This document shows positions 1 through 7,692 of a DNA stretch of 64,000 nucleotides, one piece after another; position 1 is the first letter of the stretch, and the number at the start of each line of letters is the position of its first letter. The stretch comes from Eubacteriales bacterium (lineage in GTDB: Bacteria; Bacillota; Clostridia; Lachnospirales; Lachnospiraceae). The position numbers and the translations under genes are program-made. The stretch is taken from assembly GCA_030533385.1 (NCBI GenBank), contig JAUNJG010000002.1, positions 34,501 through 98,500 on the forward strand, read 5' to 3'. The notes under the pieces were generated by a model. That model saw nothing but the letters and a program-made list of their open reading frames with translations, had not been told where the DNA came from and searched no databases.

Positions 1-443
1 GAGATTACGACAAAGGAGAGATGACGCCCAGCTTGTTGACCCATGATGTGGAACAATGGTCCATGGGAAGAAAGATTCATGCCGTGGAGCTGGATACGAT
101 GAGCCGATATGTCAATCTTGGCAATTGTCATCTGGAAGATGTGGAGCTGTGCGTTCACGGGCCGTTTTGTTACATGACTACGGGGAACATTTGCAAGTTT
201 GCCTCGATTCATAAGGAGACAGAGCAAAAGTTTCGCCCGAATGCTTCCTGCTCCATGGAGTGTGCCGGAATCTATGAGCATTACCGGAGAAAATTTGCGG
301 AGAGAGACACGGACGTGGTGCGCTTTGGAAGAACGGTGTACTATTTGAATAATGAGAGCAGAATTGTCGGAAAAGGGATTGGCAGGAAGCTGTACTTTCC
401 GTTGAGGGAGGCAAAAGAAGTGATGAGAGGGGGGAAGGCGTGA
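1..443 (+). CDS. Peptidase U32-family protein, C-terminal part (cut by window start)
   Basis: The frame is open from the first bases of the window to a TGA at 441-443, so this is probably the 3' part of a longer gene. An ATG at 21 has a purine-rich stretch before it, but only 2 bases away, too close for a normal ribosome binding site. The visible 140 residues hold a cluster like that of U32 proteins: LCVHGPFCYMTTGN followed by Cys residues in NASCSMEC. In U32 proteins such cysteines can bind an iron-sulfur cluster (known for UbiU/UbiV and RlhA relatives). The next gene is also U32-type and starts in a TGATG overlap, so the two are probably translationally coupled and act as a pair. The substrate is unknown. 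Confidence 0.6.
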   Translation, partial: DYDKGEMTPSLLTHDVEQWSMGRKIHAVELDTMSRYVNLGNCHLEDVELCVHGPFCYMTTGNICKFASIHKETEQKFRPNASCSMECAGIYEHYRRKFAERDTDVVRFGRTVYYLNNESRIVGKGIGRKLYFPLREAKEVMRGGKA

Positions 444-1414
444 TGAAGGTTCTCGTTCCGCTGAATAATAAAGATTACATGGAAAAGCTGGTGGATGCAG
501 GCGCTGATGAGCTGTATCTTGGTTTTTATGATAAAGAGTGGTTTCGGATTTTTGGAGAGTACGCAGACATCAACCGCATGTCCGGATTTCGACAGAACGC
601 CAACCGCTATGATTTCTCAGAGATGATTGCACTGGCAAAAAGTATCAAGGACAAAGGAGCTGCCGCCTTTGTTACCATGAATGCCAATTGCTATAGTGCC
701 GCACAGGTGGAGTATGTGACAGAACATTATTTTCCTGCCATGAAGGAAGCGGGGATCAACGGTATCATTGTCTCAGATTTGCCTTTGGCGAGGGCGGCTC
801 ACGAGGCAGGACTGGCAACGGTGGCCAGCACAATGTGCGCCATCTATAACAAGGACATAGCGACTTGCTGGTACGAGACGGGAATGCGCCGCTTTATTTT
901 GCCAAGGGACTTGTCTCTCGACGAAATTTCTTCGATTTGCGAGGCGTACCCGGATGTGGAGTACGAAGTCTTTTTTATGAGAAACGGCTGTATCTTTTCT
1001 GACTGCTATTGCCTGGGAATGCATCGGAAAGAATGTGGTTCCACCTGCGGTTTTCTGCGAAACTGCGGCAAGCAGATAGTGACGGAACATACGGATTTTC
1101 ATGCAAAACAGCAGATAGATACCAACGATTATTTTTATAATAAACATTTTCATCACGACGCCTGTGGCATGTGTGCCCTGTATCGCATGAAGGAGATTGG
1201 CATCAGTGCCCTGAAAGTGGTGGGAAGGGCCGACCGCTGCGATTCAGTATGTGAGGATATCCGCCTGGCGAAGCGAAACATTGCCATCGCCGAGGCGGCA
1301 TCCTCGGAAGAAGAATATTTGAACAGGATGGAATACCCGGTTCGAGCAGGACAAAAATGTATGTGGGGGTTCTCCTGCTACTATCCGGAAGTCAGATTCC
1401 CGAAAAAACATTGA
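443..1414 (+). CDS. Peptidase U32-family protein
   Basis: A protein of 323 residues if it starts at the ATG at 443, which overlaps the previous stop and follows a GGGGGGAAGG ribosome binding site; a GTG three bases earlier is also possible. The opening MKVLVPLNNKDYMEKLVDAG and ADELYLGF are typical of the TIM-barrel-like U32 fold. A Cys-rich centre (NGCIFSDCYCLG, then CGSTCGFLRNCG) and DACGMCALYRMKEIG suggest an iron-sulfur site. Known relatives act in tRNA or rRNA hydroxylation and ubiquinone hydroxylation rather than as proven proteases. Pairing with the preceding U32 gene resembles UbiU-UbiV. Its 3' end overlaps the convergent cotJC frame by about 34 bases. The family is clear; the substrate is not. 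Confidence 0.75.
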   Translation: MKVLVPLNNKDYMEKLVDAGADELYLGFYDKEWFRIFGEYADINRMSGFRQNANRYDFSEMIALAKSIKDKGAAAFVTMNANCYSAAQVEYVTEHYFPAMKEAGINGIIVSDLPLARAAHEAGLATVASTMCAIYNKDIATCWYETGMRRFILPRDLSLDEISSICEAYPDVEYEVFFMRNGCIFSDCYCLGMHRKECGSTCGFLRNCGKQIVTEHTDFHAKQQIDTNDYFYNKHFHHDACGMCALYRMKEIGISALKVVGRADRCDSVCEDIRLAKRNIAIAEAASSEEEYLNRMEYPVRAGQKCMWGFSCYYPEVRFPKKH

Positions 1415-1923
1415 GAACAGCGCCATGTCAGGTGCTTCTGTGGCGGTGTGCGGAGCGGGGAACGAGGACGGCATACAGTCTGACAGAGAGTTTTTGTTGT
1501 GCGTATGCCAGCACCATCTGCTGCTAAGTCTTCCATTAAATCGGTGATGGGATCTCCGGTGGATTGGAAGGTGGCGGCAGAGAATGGTACGCCGCTGGAA
1601 GCCTGAGGCCACAGGCCCGTGGTGTGGTCAACATAGTAGTCGGCAAAGCCCTGCTCTTTAATCTGCTCCACCGTCAGATTTCGGGTGAGCTGGTGAACGA
1701 TAGTGCAGATCATCTCGATGTGATTTAATTCCTCTGTCCCGATATCTGTGAGGATTCCCATAACCTCCCGGTAAGGCATGGCGAAGCGCTGGGAGAGATA
1801 GCGCAAAGATGCCCCGGTTTCCCCGTCGGGGCCGCCAAATTGCGTGATGATTGCCTTTGCCATTTTTGCGTCGGTGCGGTGGATACGCACCGGATACTGT
1901 AATCTTTTTTCATAATTAAACAT
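1381..1923 (-). CDS. cotJC: CotJC spore coat protein (manganese catalase family), aberrant C-terminus
   Basis: Starts at 1923 after GGAGG with good spacing and encodes 180 residues. Residues 1 to about 135 match CotJC/manganese catalase well: YEKRLQYPVRI, ITQFGGPDGETGASLRYLSQ, LTDIGTEELNHIEM, TIVHQLTRNL and SGVPFSAA. The first half of the dimanganese site is therefore present (Glu in ETGASLRY; Glu and His in TEELNHIEM). After DPITDLMEDLAADG the sequence becomes Arg/Pro/Cys-rich (TLCQTVCRPRSPLRTPPQ) and no longer resembles the family, which normally continues with a helix carrying a second Glu and a FLREREVVHFQRF-like segment with the last His. Either a frameshift or a rearranged 3' end is likely. 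The tail overlaps the convergent U32 gene. Third gene of cotJABC, normally expressed in the mother cell. Confidence 0.75.
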   Translation of the reverse strand: MFNYEKRLQYPVRIHRTDAKMAKAIITQFGGPDGETGASLRYLSQRFAMPYREVMGILTDIGTEELNHIEMICTIVHQLTRNLTVEQIKEQGFADYYVDHTTGLWPQASSGVPFSAATFQSTGDPITDLMEDLAADGAGIRTTKTLCQTVCRPRSPLRTPPQKHLTWRCSQCFFGNLTSG

Positions 1924-1925
1924 AT

Positions 1926-2192
1926 TTAGCAATCCTCCATTTCCCAAGGCCAGGGTTGTTTTGCCCATTTCCAGAAATCACCGCAGTTGGCGGAGACAGA
2001 GTCCAGAGTCAGCGGGCCGAAGCGAAGGGCATATTCGTGGAGAGCCTGCTGTTTGGCCTGGCTATAGTGCCTAAAATAGTGCAGCGCCTCCTCATCTTCC
2101 GGATGAGAATCCAGGTAGAGAGAGATATCCAGCGCCGCAAAACTGACGGCGTCGATATAAAACAACAGATTTTTTCTTTCCATTTGAGACAT
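1926..2192 (-). CDS. cotJB: CotJB spore coat protein
   Basis: An 88-residue protein with the CotJB pattern: a helix containing FAALDISLYLDSHPEDEEAL, then HYSQAKQQALHEYALRFGPL and a Trp-rich end (FWKWAKQPWPWE). The start at 2192 overlaps the cotJA stop by one base (TAATG), with GGAAGGAG about 11 bases upstream, indicating translational coupling. CotJB is a small spore coat component encoded between cotJA and cotJC in sporulating Firmicutes. Its presence is direct evidence that the host lineage sporulates. Its length is normal for the family. Confidence 0.9.
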   Translation of the reverse strand: MSQMERKNLLFYIDAVSFAALDISLYLDSHPEDEEALHYFRHYSQAKQQALHEYALRFGPLTLDSVSANCGDFWKWAKQPWPWEMEDC

Positions 2193-2386
2193 TATTTTCC
2201 ACATCTCCTTCCCGTAAATGGCAGGTTTAAATCTATAAAAATCGTACCCTGCTTCAATCCATCTTCCGGTTTGTATAAATCGCCCCAGCGCTGCCATGGA
2301 ACATAGGCCATGGCGAGAGGAAGAGCGTCTATTTTTTTGACCGTGGATTCGCAGTGATGGGAGCAGGAAGTCTTCATTCCGTCCAT
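2192..2386 (-). CDS. cotJA: CotJA spore coat associated protein
   Basis: A 64-residue protein starting at the ATG at 2384-2386 after GAAAGGA. The core LPLAMAYVPWQRW followed by YKPEDGLKQGTIFIDLNLPF is the CotJA signature. It begins the cotJABC operon. The upstream minus-strand region (2387-2470) must contain the operon promoter, but I could not recognise a confident sporulation sigma factor site there. A longer in-frame reading to 2452 has no ribosome binding site and lacks family resemblance, so the shorter start is preferred. Confidence 0.88.
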   Translation of the reverse strand: MDGMKTSCSHHCESTVKKIDALPLAMAYVPWQRWGDLYKPEDGLKQGTIFIDLNLPFTGRRCGK

Positions 2387-2507
2387 AACAGATTCCTTTC
2401 GGACAATTTGTACAATACCAGTATATGAAAAGAGGGAGAAAATGGGACACAAAGAAATTTCTTGTTACAGTCCGGCGGGATTTCTAAAATAGCCGGGAAA
2501 CGTTCCC

Positions 2508-2535
2508 TTGCATTTTTTAGAAAAAACGGTACAAT
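2508..2535 (+). promoter_or_regulatory. Putative sigma-A promoter for the CobW operon
   Basis: TTGCAT at 2508-2513 and TACAAT at 2530-2535 are separated by 16 bases. It points at the CobW-type gene starting at 2806 and leaves a leader of about 260 bases containing the 54-bp repeat. No zinc-repressor operator was recognised. Confidence 0.5.
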
Positions 2536-2721
2536 ATATGGTAGTCTGGCAGGGAATATCCGTGCGGGCGCATTGGAATATTGTCCGTCGGGATGAAAGA
2601 ACGACGTTCCTGCGGATTTTTCTGCGAAGAAAGGCGCCGGGGAAAGAGAGGAGCAAGGAGCGGTGGCCTGTGTGCAAAAAGTGGGGAGCGTCAGAGTTGA
2701 CATGGGAAATGAACGAAGAGT

Positions 2722-2775
2722 AAGCAGCCTGCGTTCATGAGCAAGTAGCGAAGCGGATTGCGAATGTCCGCTTTA
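2722..2775 (+). repeat. 54-bp interspersed repeat, copy 1
   Basis: This stretch is identical over 54 bases to 42925-42978. It contains a 7-bp inverted repeat, AAGCGGA (2751-2757) and TCCGCTT (2767-2773), that can form a hairpin with a 9-base loop. It ends 30 bases before a start codon (2806), just upstream of that gene's ribosome binding site. The second copy has the same position relative to a gene, so it is probably transcribed as part of a 5' leader. Confidence 0.85.
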
Positions 2776-2805
2776 GTCATAAGTATAGAAAGAAGGAAGA
2801 TAAGA

Positions 2806-3849
2806 ATGACAAAGATAGATATTATCTCCGGTTTCCTTGGAGCCGGAAAGACCACATTGATTAAGAAGTTGATTGAGGAAGTCTTCAAGGGTCAGAAAGT
2901 GGTGCTGGTGGAAAATGAGTTTGGTGAGATTGGGATTGACGGCGGCTTTTTGAAAGAGTCCGGCATCCAAATCAATGAGATGAACTCCGGCTGTATCTGC
3001 TGTTCCCTGGTGGGAGATTTTAATGTGGCATTAAAAGAAGTACTGTCCCAGTATGAACCGGACAGAATCCTCATCGAGCCATCAGGAGTAGGAAAATTAT
3101 CTGATGTCATCAAGGCGGTACAGGAAGTGGTGGATGGTGAGACTGTCGTTCTCAACAGCCACATTGCGGTGTCTGATGTGAAGCGGGCCAAGATGTACCT
3201 GAAAAACTTTGGAGAGTTTTATGAGAACCAGATTGCATATGCCAATGCCATTTTGTTGAGCCGCACTCAGGAGGTCAAAGAGGCGCAGCTTGAAAAGACA
3301 GTGGAATTGCTTCGCACCAAAAATGAGAAGGCGCCTATCGTGACAACTCCTTGGGAGGAGCTGACGGGAGCGCAGATTTTGGCGGTCATGGAAGGAAAGA
3401 ATGATTTCACGGAGGAACTGCTGAGAGAGGCTGAGATTTGTCCGGAATGTGGCCATCATCACGAACCTGGTCACGAGCATCATCACGACCATGGCCACTG
3501 TGATCACGACCATGAGCATCATCACGACCATGAACATTGCGGCCACGACCATCATCATCACCATGCGGACGATGTATTTGCCAGCTGGGGAAAAGAGACG
3601 CCTAAGAAATATACCGAGGGAGAAATTAAGGAGATTTTGGACAAACTGGCGAAGGAGGATTCTGAGGAATACGGAATCGTTCTGCGTGCCAAGGGTATCG
3701 TTCCGGCAGAAGATGGAACATGGATTCATTTTGATTTGGTGCCGGGAGAGCAGGAAGTCAGAAAAGGTGCAGCAGAATACACGGGTCGGATTTGTGTCAT
3801 TGGCTCTAAGCTGAAGGAAGAGAAGCTGCAGGAACTGTTTGGATTATAG
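2806..3849 (+). CDS. CobW/G3E-family GTPase with His-rich metal-binding segment
   Basis: A 347-residue protein. The start at 2806 follows AGAAGGAAG and removes an unsupported 16-residue extension. Walker A is GFLGAGKTT (residues 9-17), ENEFGEIGID follows, the metal-binding CxCC motif is C63-C65-C66 and EPSG lies near 91-94. Residues about 216-253 are extraordinarily rich in His with Cys, Asp and Glu, which points to Zn, Ni or Co handling. The C-terminal CobW_C domain follows. G3E GTPases of this kind are metallochaperones that insert or traffic metal ions in the cytoplasm. The next gene is a second, divergent CobW GTPase 23 bases downstream, so the two are probably co-transcribed. The metal is inferred, not shown. 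Confidence 0.88.
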   Translation: MTKIDIISGFLGAGKTTLIKKLIEEVFKGQKVVLVENEFGEIGIDGGFLKESGIQINEMNSGCICCSLVGDFNVALKEVLSQYEPDRILIEPSGVGKLSDVIKAVQEVVDGETVVLNSHIAVSDVKRAKMYLKNFGEFYENQIAYANAILLSRTQEVKEAQLEKTVELLRTKNEKAPIVTTPWEELTGAQILAVMEGKNDFTEELLREAEICPECGHHHEPGHEHHHDHGHCDHDHEHHHDHEHCGHDHHHHHADDVFASWGKETPKKYTEGEIKEILDKLAKEDSEEYGIVLRAKGIVPAEDGTWIHFDLVPGEQEVRKGAAEYTGRICVIGSKLKEEKLQELFGL

Positions 3850-3872
3850 GAGTGTGAAAGGACAGGGAAGCT

Positions 3873-4838
3873 ATGGCAGGAAATAGAACGATGGAGATTC
3901 CGGTATATTTGTTCATGGGATTTCTGGAGAGCGGAAAGACCACCTTTATACAGGATACTTTGGAAGAAGATTATTTTAATGATGGGGAGCGCACTCTGCT
4001 GTTTGCATGTGAGGAGGGCATGGAAGAGTATGACGAGGAACTTTTAAAACGAACCAACACCACGGTGGTATATGTGGAAGAGGAAGAAGATTTTAATCGG
4101 GATTTTATGCTGGAGAAAGTATTACAGCATTATCCTGATCGGGTGATTATCGAGCACAACGGCATGTGGTCTGTGGAAAATCTGCTGACGGAGATGGACG
4201 AGACACCGCTCATGGTGTTTCAGACCATCGTGCTGGTCAACGGAGCAACCTTTGAACTATATATGAATAATATGCGCTCTCTGGCGGTGGAAATGTTTAA
4301 GATTGCGGAGATGGTCATTATGAATCGCTGTACGGAGGACACGCCAAGAGCCACCTACCGCCGCAGCATCAAGGCGGTAAACCGCCGGGTGCAGGTATTG
4401 TTTGAGTCGGAAGAAGACATGGGCGAGGAAGAGGAAATGCTGCCTTTCGATATTGACGGTGATGAAATTCATCTGGAAGATGAAGATTATGGCGTCTGGT
4501 TCATTGACGCCATGGAACGGCCGGAGGTCTACGATGGCAAAACTTTGGTGATGAAAAGCCGGGTGTATAAATCAATCCGTCTGCCAAAGGGGTGCTTTGT
4601 GCCGGGACGCCATGCCATGACCTGTTGCGCCGATGATATTCAGTTCATCGGTTATCTGTGTCATACCAACCATGCGAAATCATCCACGGTAAAGACTCTG
4701 AAAAATAAGATGTGGGTGACTGTCACCGCAGAGATTAAGGTGGAATACAACAAGGAATACGGGGAGGAAGGTCCTGTGCTGTATGCGAAAAGGATTGAGG
4801 CTGCAGAGCCTCCGGTGGACGAGCTGGTATATTTTTAG
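3873..4838 (+). CDS. CobW-like GTPase with C-terminal DUF1980-like domain
   Basis: A 321-residue protein. Walker A is GFLESGKTT (residues 16-24), and EHNGMWSVENL sits where EPSG occurs in relatives. The CxCC metal motif of canonical CobW proteins is absent. An acidic stretch (about residues 183-205, rich in Glu/Asp) separates the GTPase from a C-terminal part that includes GRHAMTCCADDIQFIGYL near residue 245. That segment resembles the C-terminal domain of the YcgQ/TIGR03943 (DUF1980) family, whose members pair with the YcgR permease and are linked to zinc/CobW genes. No ycgR permease is present here. The fusion assignment rests on motif resemblance only. It follows the His-rich CobW gene, so a joint metal-trafficking role is inferred. 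Confidence 0.7.
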   Translation: MAGNRTMEIPVYLFMGFLESGKTTFIQDTLEEDYFNDGERTLLFACEEGMEEYDEELLKRTNTTVVYVEEEEDFNRDFMLEKVLQHYPDRVIIEHNGMWSVENLLTEMDETPLMVFQTIVLVNGATFELYMNNMRSLAVEMFKIAEMVIMNRCTEDTPRATYRRSIKAVNRRVQVLFESEEDMGEEEEMLPFDIDGDEIHLEDEDYGVWFIDAMERPEVYDGKTLVMKSRVYKSIRLPKGCFVPGRHAMTCCADDIQFIGYLCHTNHAKSSTVKTLKNKMWVTVTAEIKVEYNKEYGEEGPVLYAKRIEAAEPPVDELVYF

Positions 4839-4976
4839 GAGGCCGGGGGAGGAGATTTCTTTATGTCGGTTAGCTGATGGCTGTTTGGAAAAGAAGACAT
4901 TGCCGGCGCAGCGGCTGCAAATCTGAGATGTAATGAAAAATAATGAATTTCTTCCTATTTAAATGTAAATTTAGTA

Positions 4977-5005
4977 TTGCACTGGAGAAGAACAAATGTT
5001 ACAAT
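4977..5005 (+). promoter_or_regulatory. Putative sigma-A promoter for the DUF1538-PII operon
   Basis: TTGCAC at 4977-4982 and TACAAT at 5000-5005 are separated by exactly 17 bases. It lies about 100 bases before the chosen start at 5108. This argues against the upstream in-frame start codons, which lie within or before the promoter. Confidence 0.65.
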
Positions 5006-5107
5006 ATTAGCATGGGTATTTTGTGGATTTTGTCAGAAGACACGAACAAAGGTACCTTTGTAACAATAGAATACAGCAATCGAAGAAAGGAGAAAGAGAA
5101 CTTCGTT

Positions 5108-6619
5108 ATGAACGAGAAGCTAAAAGAAAAAATAAAGGAATCGCTTTCCAGTGTTCTTCCGATTACCGTAATCGTTCTTATATTGAGTGTTACTCTAGTT
5201 CCCATGGAGATAGGCACTCTTGCATTGTTTTTGTTCGGAGCAATACTTTTGATTGTGGGAATGGGATTTTTTCAGCTTGGAGCCGAGATGTCCATGACCC
5301 CGTTGGGGCAGGGTGTAGGAGGAAAGCTGGTAAAAAGCAAACAAATCTTTTTCATTGTGATAATGTGTTTCCTCATGGGAACCATCATCACGATTGCAGA
5401 GCCGGATTTACAGGTCTTGGCCAATCAGGTCGCATCAATTCCAAATAATGTTTTAATCTGGACAGTTGCCGTCGGCGTGGGTATTTTTCTTGCAGCGGCG
5501 GTGTTGCGTATTTTATTCCATATCAGCCTTTCTAAAATGCTGATGGTATTATACGTTTTTTTATTTATATTATCTTTTTTTTCTCCATCAGAATTTACAG
5601 CAGTGGCTTTTGATGCAGGAGGAGTGACCACCGGCCCTATGACGGTGCCGTTCATTATGGCCTTCGGTATCGGTTTGTCAGCCTCCAGAAGTGATAAGGA
5701 AAGTGCCAATGACAGCTTTGGTTTGGTTGCTCTTTGTAGTATCGGCCCTATCATGATGGTTATGCTCCTCGGCATCTTTTATCATCCGACGGAAGCGGTG
5801 TACACGGCGGCGGAGATGACCCCGGTGGTGACGACGACGGATGTCTTGTTGCTTTTTGCGAGAGAGCTACCGGAATACGGTAAAGAAGTGCTGATGAGTA
5901 TGTCGCCGGTCATCGGCGTGTTTCTTCTGTTCCAGATGGTGACGAAGTATTATCATGGAAGACAGATTGCCCGGATGATAGTAGGTCTGGCCTATACCAT
6001 CGTGGGATTGATTCTGTTCCTTACAGGAGTAAATGTAGGTTTTGCCCCGGTGGGTAATCTTCTTGGAACAGGCATCGGGGAGACCAGTTTTGCCTGGGTT
6101 CTTATCCCGATAGGAGTGGTCATCGGCTATTACATTGTCAAGGCAGAGCCGGCGGTACAGGTATTGAATGAGCAGGTGGAGGAGATTACGGGAGGAGTCG
6201 TTTCCCGCAAGATGATGAACCTTGCTCTTTCTGGCGGAGTGGCCTGTGCAGTGGCTCTCTCCATGGTGAGAGTGCTGACGGGAATCAATATTTATTGGAT
6301 TATTATTCCGGGTTACATAGCTGCGCTGTTTATGAGCAGAATGGTACCGCCGATGTTTGTCGGCATTGCCTTTGACTCCGGTGGGGTGGCCAGCGGTCCG
6401 ATGACCTCAACCTTTTTGCTTCCTCTTGCCATGGGGGCCAGCACTGCCGTGGGAGGAAATGTGGTGACGGATGCCTTTGGCATTGTGGCGCTGGTAGCTT
6501 TGGCTCCCCTGATCGCCATTCAAATTATGGGGATTTTGTATGAGTATAAATCAAAAGGCGCTCCGCAATCAGAAGATACGTTGCCGGAAGATATTGTCAT
6601 TGAATTTGAGGAGGAGTAG
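5108..6619 (+). CDS. DUF1538 family membrane protein (two tandem copies)
   Basis: Starting at 5108 the protein has 503 residues; AAAGGAG lies about 15 bases upstream, a little far, but earlier starts would overlap the promoter. It is almost entirely hydrophobic, with about a dozen membrane segments. It is a clear internal duplication: AFDAGGVTTGPMTVP in the first half corresponds to AFDSGGVASGPMTST in the second, and EPDLQVLANQV to EPAVQVLNEQV. These GG..GPMT repeats in re-entrant-like segments are typical of the DUF1538 family, a presumed transporter of unknown substrate. The gene is followed after three bases by a tandem PII-like protein, suggesting that transport is controlled by a PII-type sensor, as for AmtB-GlnK and SbtA-SbtB. 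Confidence 0.8.
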   Translation: MNEKLKEKIKESLSSVLPITVIVLILSVTLVPMEIGTLALFLFGAILLIVGMGFFQLGAEMSMTPLGQGVGGKLVKSKQIFFIVIMCFLMGTIITIAEPDLQVLANQVASIPNNVLIWTVAVGVGIFLAAAVLRILFHISLSKMLMVLYVFLFILSFFSPSEFTAVAFDAGGVTTGPMTVPFIMAFGIGLSASRSDKESANDSFGLVALCSIGPIMMVMLLGIFYHPTEAVYTAAEMTPVVTTTDVLLLFARELPEYGKEVLMSMSPVIGVFLLFQMVTKYYHGRQIARMIVGLAYTIVGLILFLTGVNVGFAPVGNLLGTGIGETSFAWVLIPIGVVIGYYIVKAEPAVQVLNEQVEEITGGVVSRKMMNLALSGGVACAVALSMVRVLTGINIYWIIIPGYIAALFMSRMVPPMFVGIAFDSGGVASGPMTSTFLLPLAMGASTAVGGNVVTDAFGIVALVALAPLIAIQIMGILYEYKSKGAPQSEDTLPEDIVIEFEEE

Positions 6620-6622
6620 TAT

Positions 6623-7345
6623 ATGCAGCAGGATAAGAAACAATCTGCTCCGAGGATGCTGGTGTCCATCACCCCATTGAAGAATGGCAGTAAATTAGAA
6701 AAAATATTTGACATACTGCATATTCCCATTTATTATCAATGTCGGGGAAAAGGAACTGCGCCGTCGGAACTCATGGATATTTTCGGCCTGGGAGGATCGA
6801 CCCGGGTGCTTACTTTAGTTTTCGTGCCTAAATTTCAGGTAAAAGAACTATTTGACATGATGAAGGAAAAGCTTTTCTATAATCGAAGAGGTGGAGGCAT
6901 CGCCGTCACCGTGCCGATTACCGGCCTGCAAAATCCGGTGCATCAGGTGATGATGGAAGGTGCCAAGGTTTCTATGGAAAAGCTGGAAAAACTGGAAGGA
7001 GAAAGGACGGACAGAGATATGGCTGATATACAAAAAAAATCAGAGTATACTATGATATGGATATCAGTAGTCTGCGGCTACAGCGATGATGCCATTGATG
7101 CGGCCAGGGAAGCAGGTGCCCGGGGTGGTACTGTGCTGAGGGGCCGTCGGAGAAATTCGGAGCATATGAGTCAGCATTTGGGCATTAGTATGCAGGATGA
7201 ACAAGAGTTTGTGATGATTATCACCCGCACAGAAAATAAAAATAAAGTGATGGATGCTCTTTGCAAAGCCTGCGGACTGCGGACTCCGGCTCATGGAGTT
7301 GTCTTTTCCCTGCCGGTGGACGAGGCCATCGGACTGGAGGAGTAA
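6623..7345 (+). CDS. Tandem PII-like signalling protein
   Basis: A 240-residue protein whose GAGGAGG ribosome binding site lies in the end of the previous gene. The second half (from about residue 143) reads like a PII/GlnB domain: WISVVCGYSDDAIDAAREAG, then GARGGTVLRGRRR, then DEQEFVMIITRTENKNKVMDAL. The first half has the same order (MLVSITPLKNGSKLEKIFDIL, ... VLTLVFVPKFQVKELFDMM ... RGGGIAVTVPI), so two PII folds appear fused in one chain. No conserved T-loop uridylylation Tyr is evident. Immediate linkage to a DUF1538 membrane protein suggests that it gates or senses for that transporter. The ligand is unknown; nucleotides are the usual PII ligands. Confidence 0.75.
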   Translation: MQQDKKQSAPRMLVSITPLKNGSKLEKIFDILHIPIYYQCRGKGTAPSELMDIFGLGGSTRVLTLVFVPKFQVKELFDMMKEKLFYNRRGGGIAVTVPITGLQNPVHQVMMEGAKVSMEKLEKLEGERTDRDMADIQKKSEYTMIWISVVCGYSDDAIDAAREAGARGGTVLRGRRRNSEHMSQHLGISMQDEQEFVMIITRTENKNKVMDALCKACGLRTPAHGVVFSLPVDEAIGLEE

Positions 7346-7692
7346 ACGAGAGCCGGGTGTGCTGACGTGAATAGGAGAAAGATGCCGGCCATGCCGGAAT
7401 ATCATTTGATCAGGCTGTCGCTTTGTGCGGCAGCCTCCCTTTTGCAGTGCGGGAGTGCAGGATGTCCGCGTGCGAAAATCGACCGGAGTTATCCATTTCT
7501 TCCCATGTTGTCTTGCTGAAAAAATGTTCTGACGGATGATGACAGACAGGGTGACAGAGAAGATTTTTTCAGAAAGATACGGGAGGATCCGCCTGGCCAG
7601 GTAAAAAGGATCGGGGATTGTGCCGGATGTGGGCAGACGTGTTGTCGCTGATATTGGAAAGCCCCGGAGAAAGAGTAAAATAGGAGAGAATT
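7346..7692 (+). other. Intergenic region before prfC
   Basis: This stretch of 347 bases holds a rho-independent terminator for the PII gene at its start (7412-7444). The remainder up to the prfC ribosome binding site (AGGAGAGAATT before 7693) shows no recognised promoter or structured RNA. Confidence 0.5.
7412..7444 (+). terminator. Terminator after the DUF1538-PII operon
   Basis: AGGCTGTCGC and GCGGCAGCCT pair over 10 bases (one G-U) around a short loop, followed by CCCTTTTG. It lies 66 bases after the PII gene stop. Confidence 0.65.

Larger units (their letters stand above)
2387..2805. other. Divergent intergenic region between cotJA and a CobW gene
   Basis: This 419-base stretch lies between two divergent operons. 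On the plus strand it holds a sigma-A-like promoter (2508-2535), a leader of about 260 bases, and at its end one copy of a 54-bp interspersed repeat (2722-2775). An open frame of 71 codons (2508-2723) has no ribosome binding site and overlaps the promoter, so it is not called. The minus-strand cotJ promoter should lie near 2400-2470 but was not identified. Confidence 0.6.

Noticed and set aside
2508-2723. Plus-strand open frame of 71 codons upstream of the CobW gene
   Set aside because: It begins inside the promoter, lacks a ribosome binding site and ends at the interspersed repeat; composition is not protein-like.
3097-3729. Long minus-strand open frame of 210 codons opposite the His-rich CobW gene
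   Set aside because: It is the antisense of a well-supported gene, and its Met/Val-rich stretch simply mirrors the His codons. It has no ribosome binding site.
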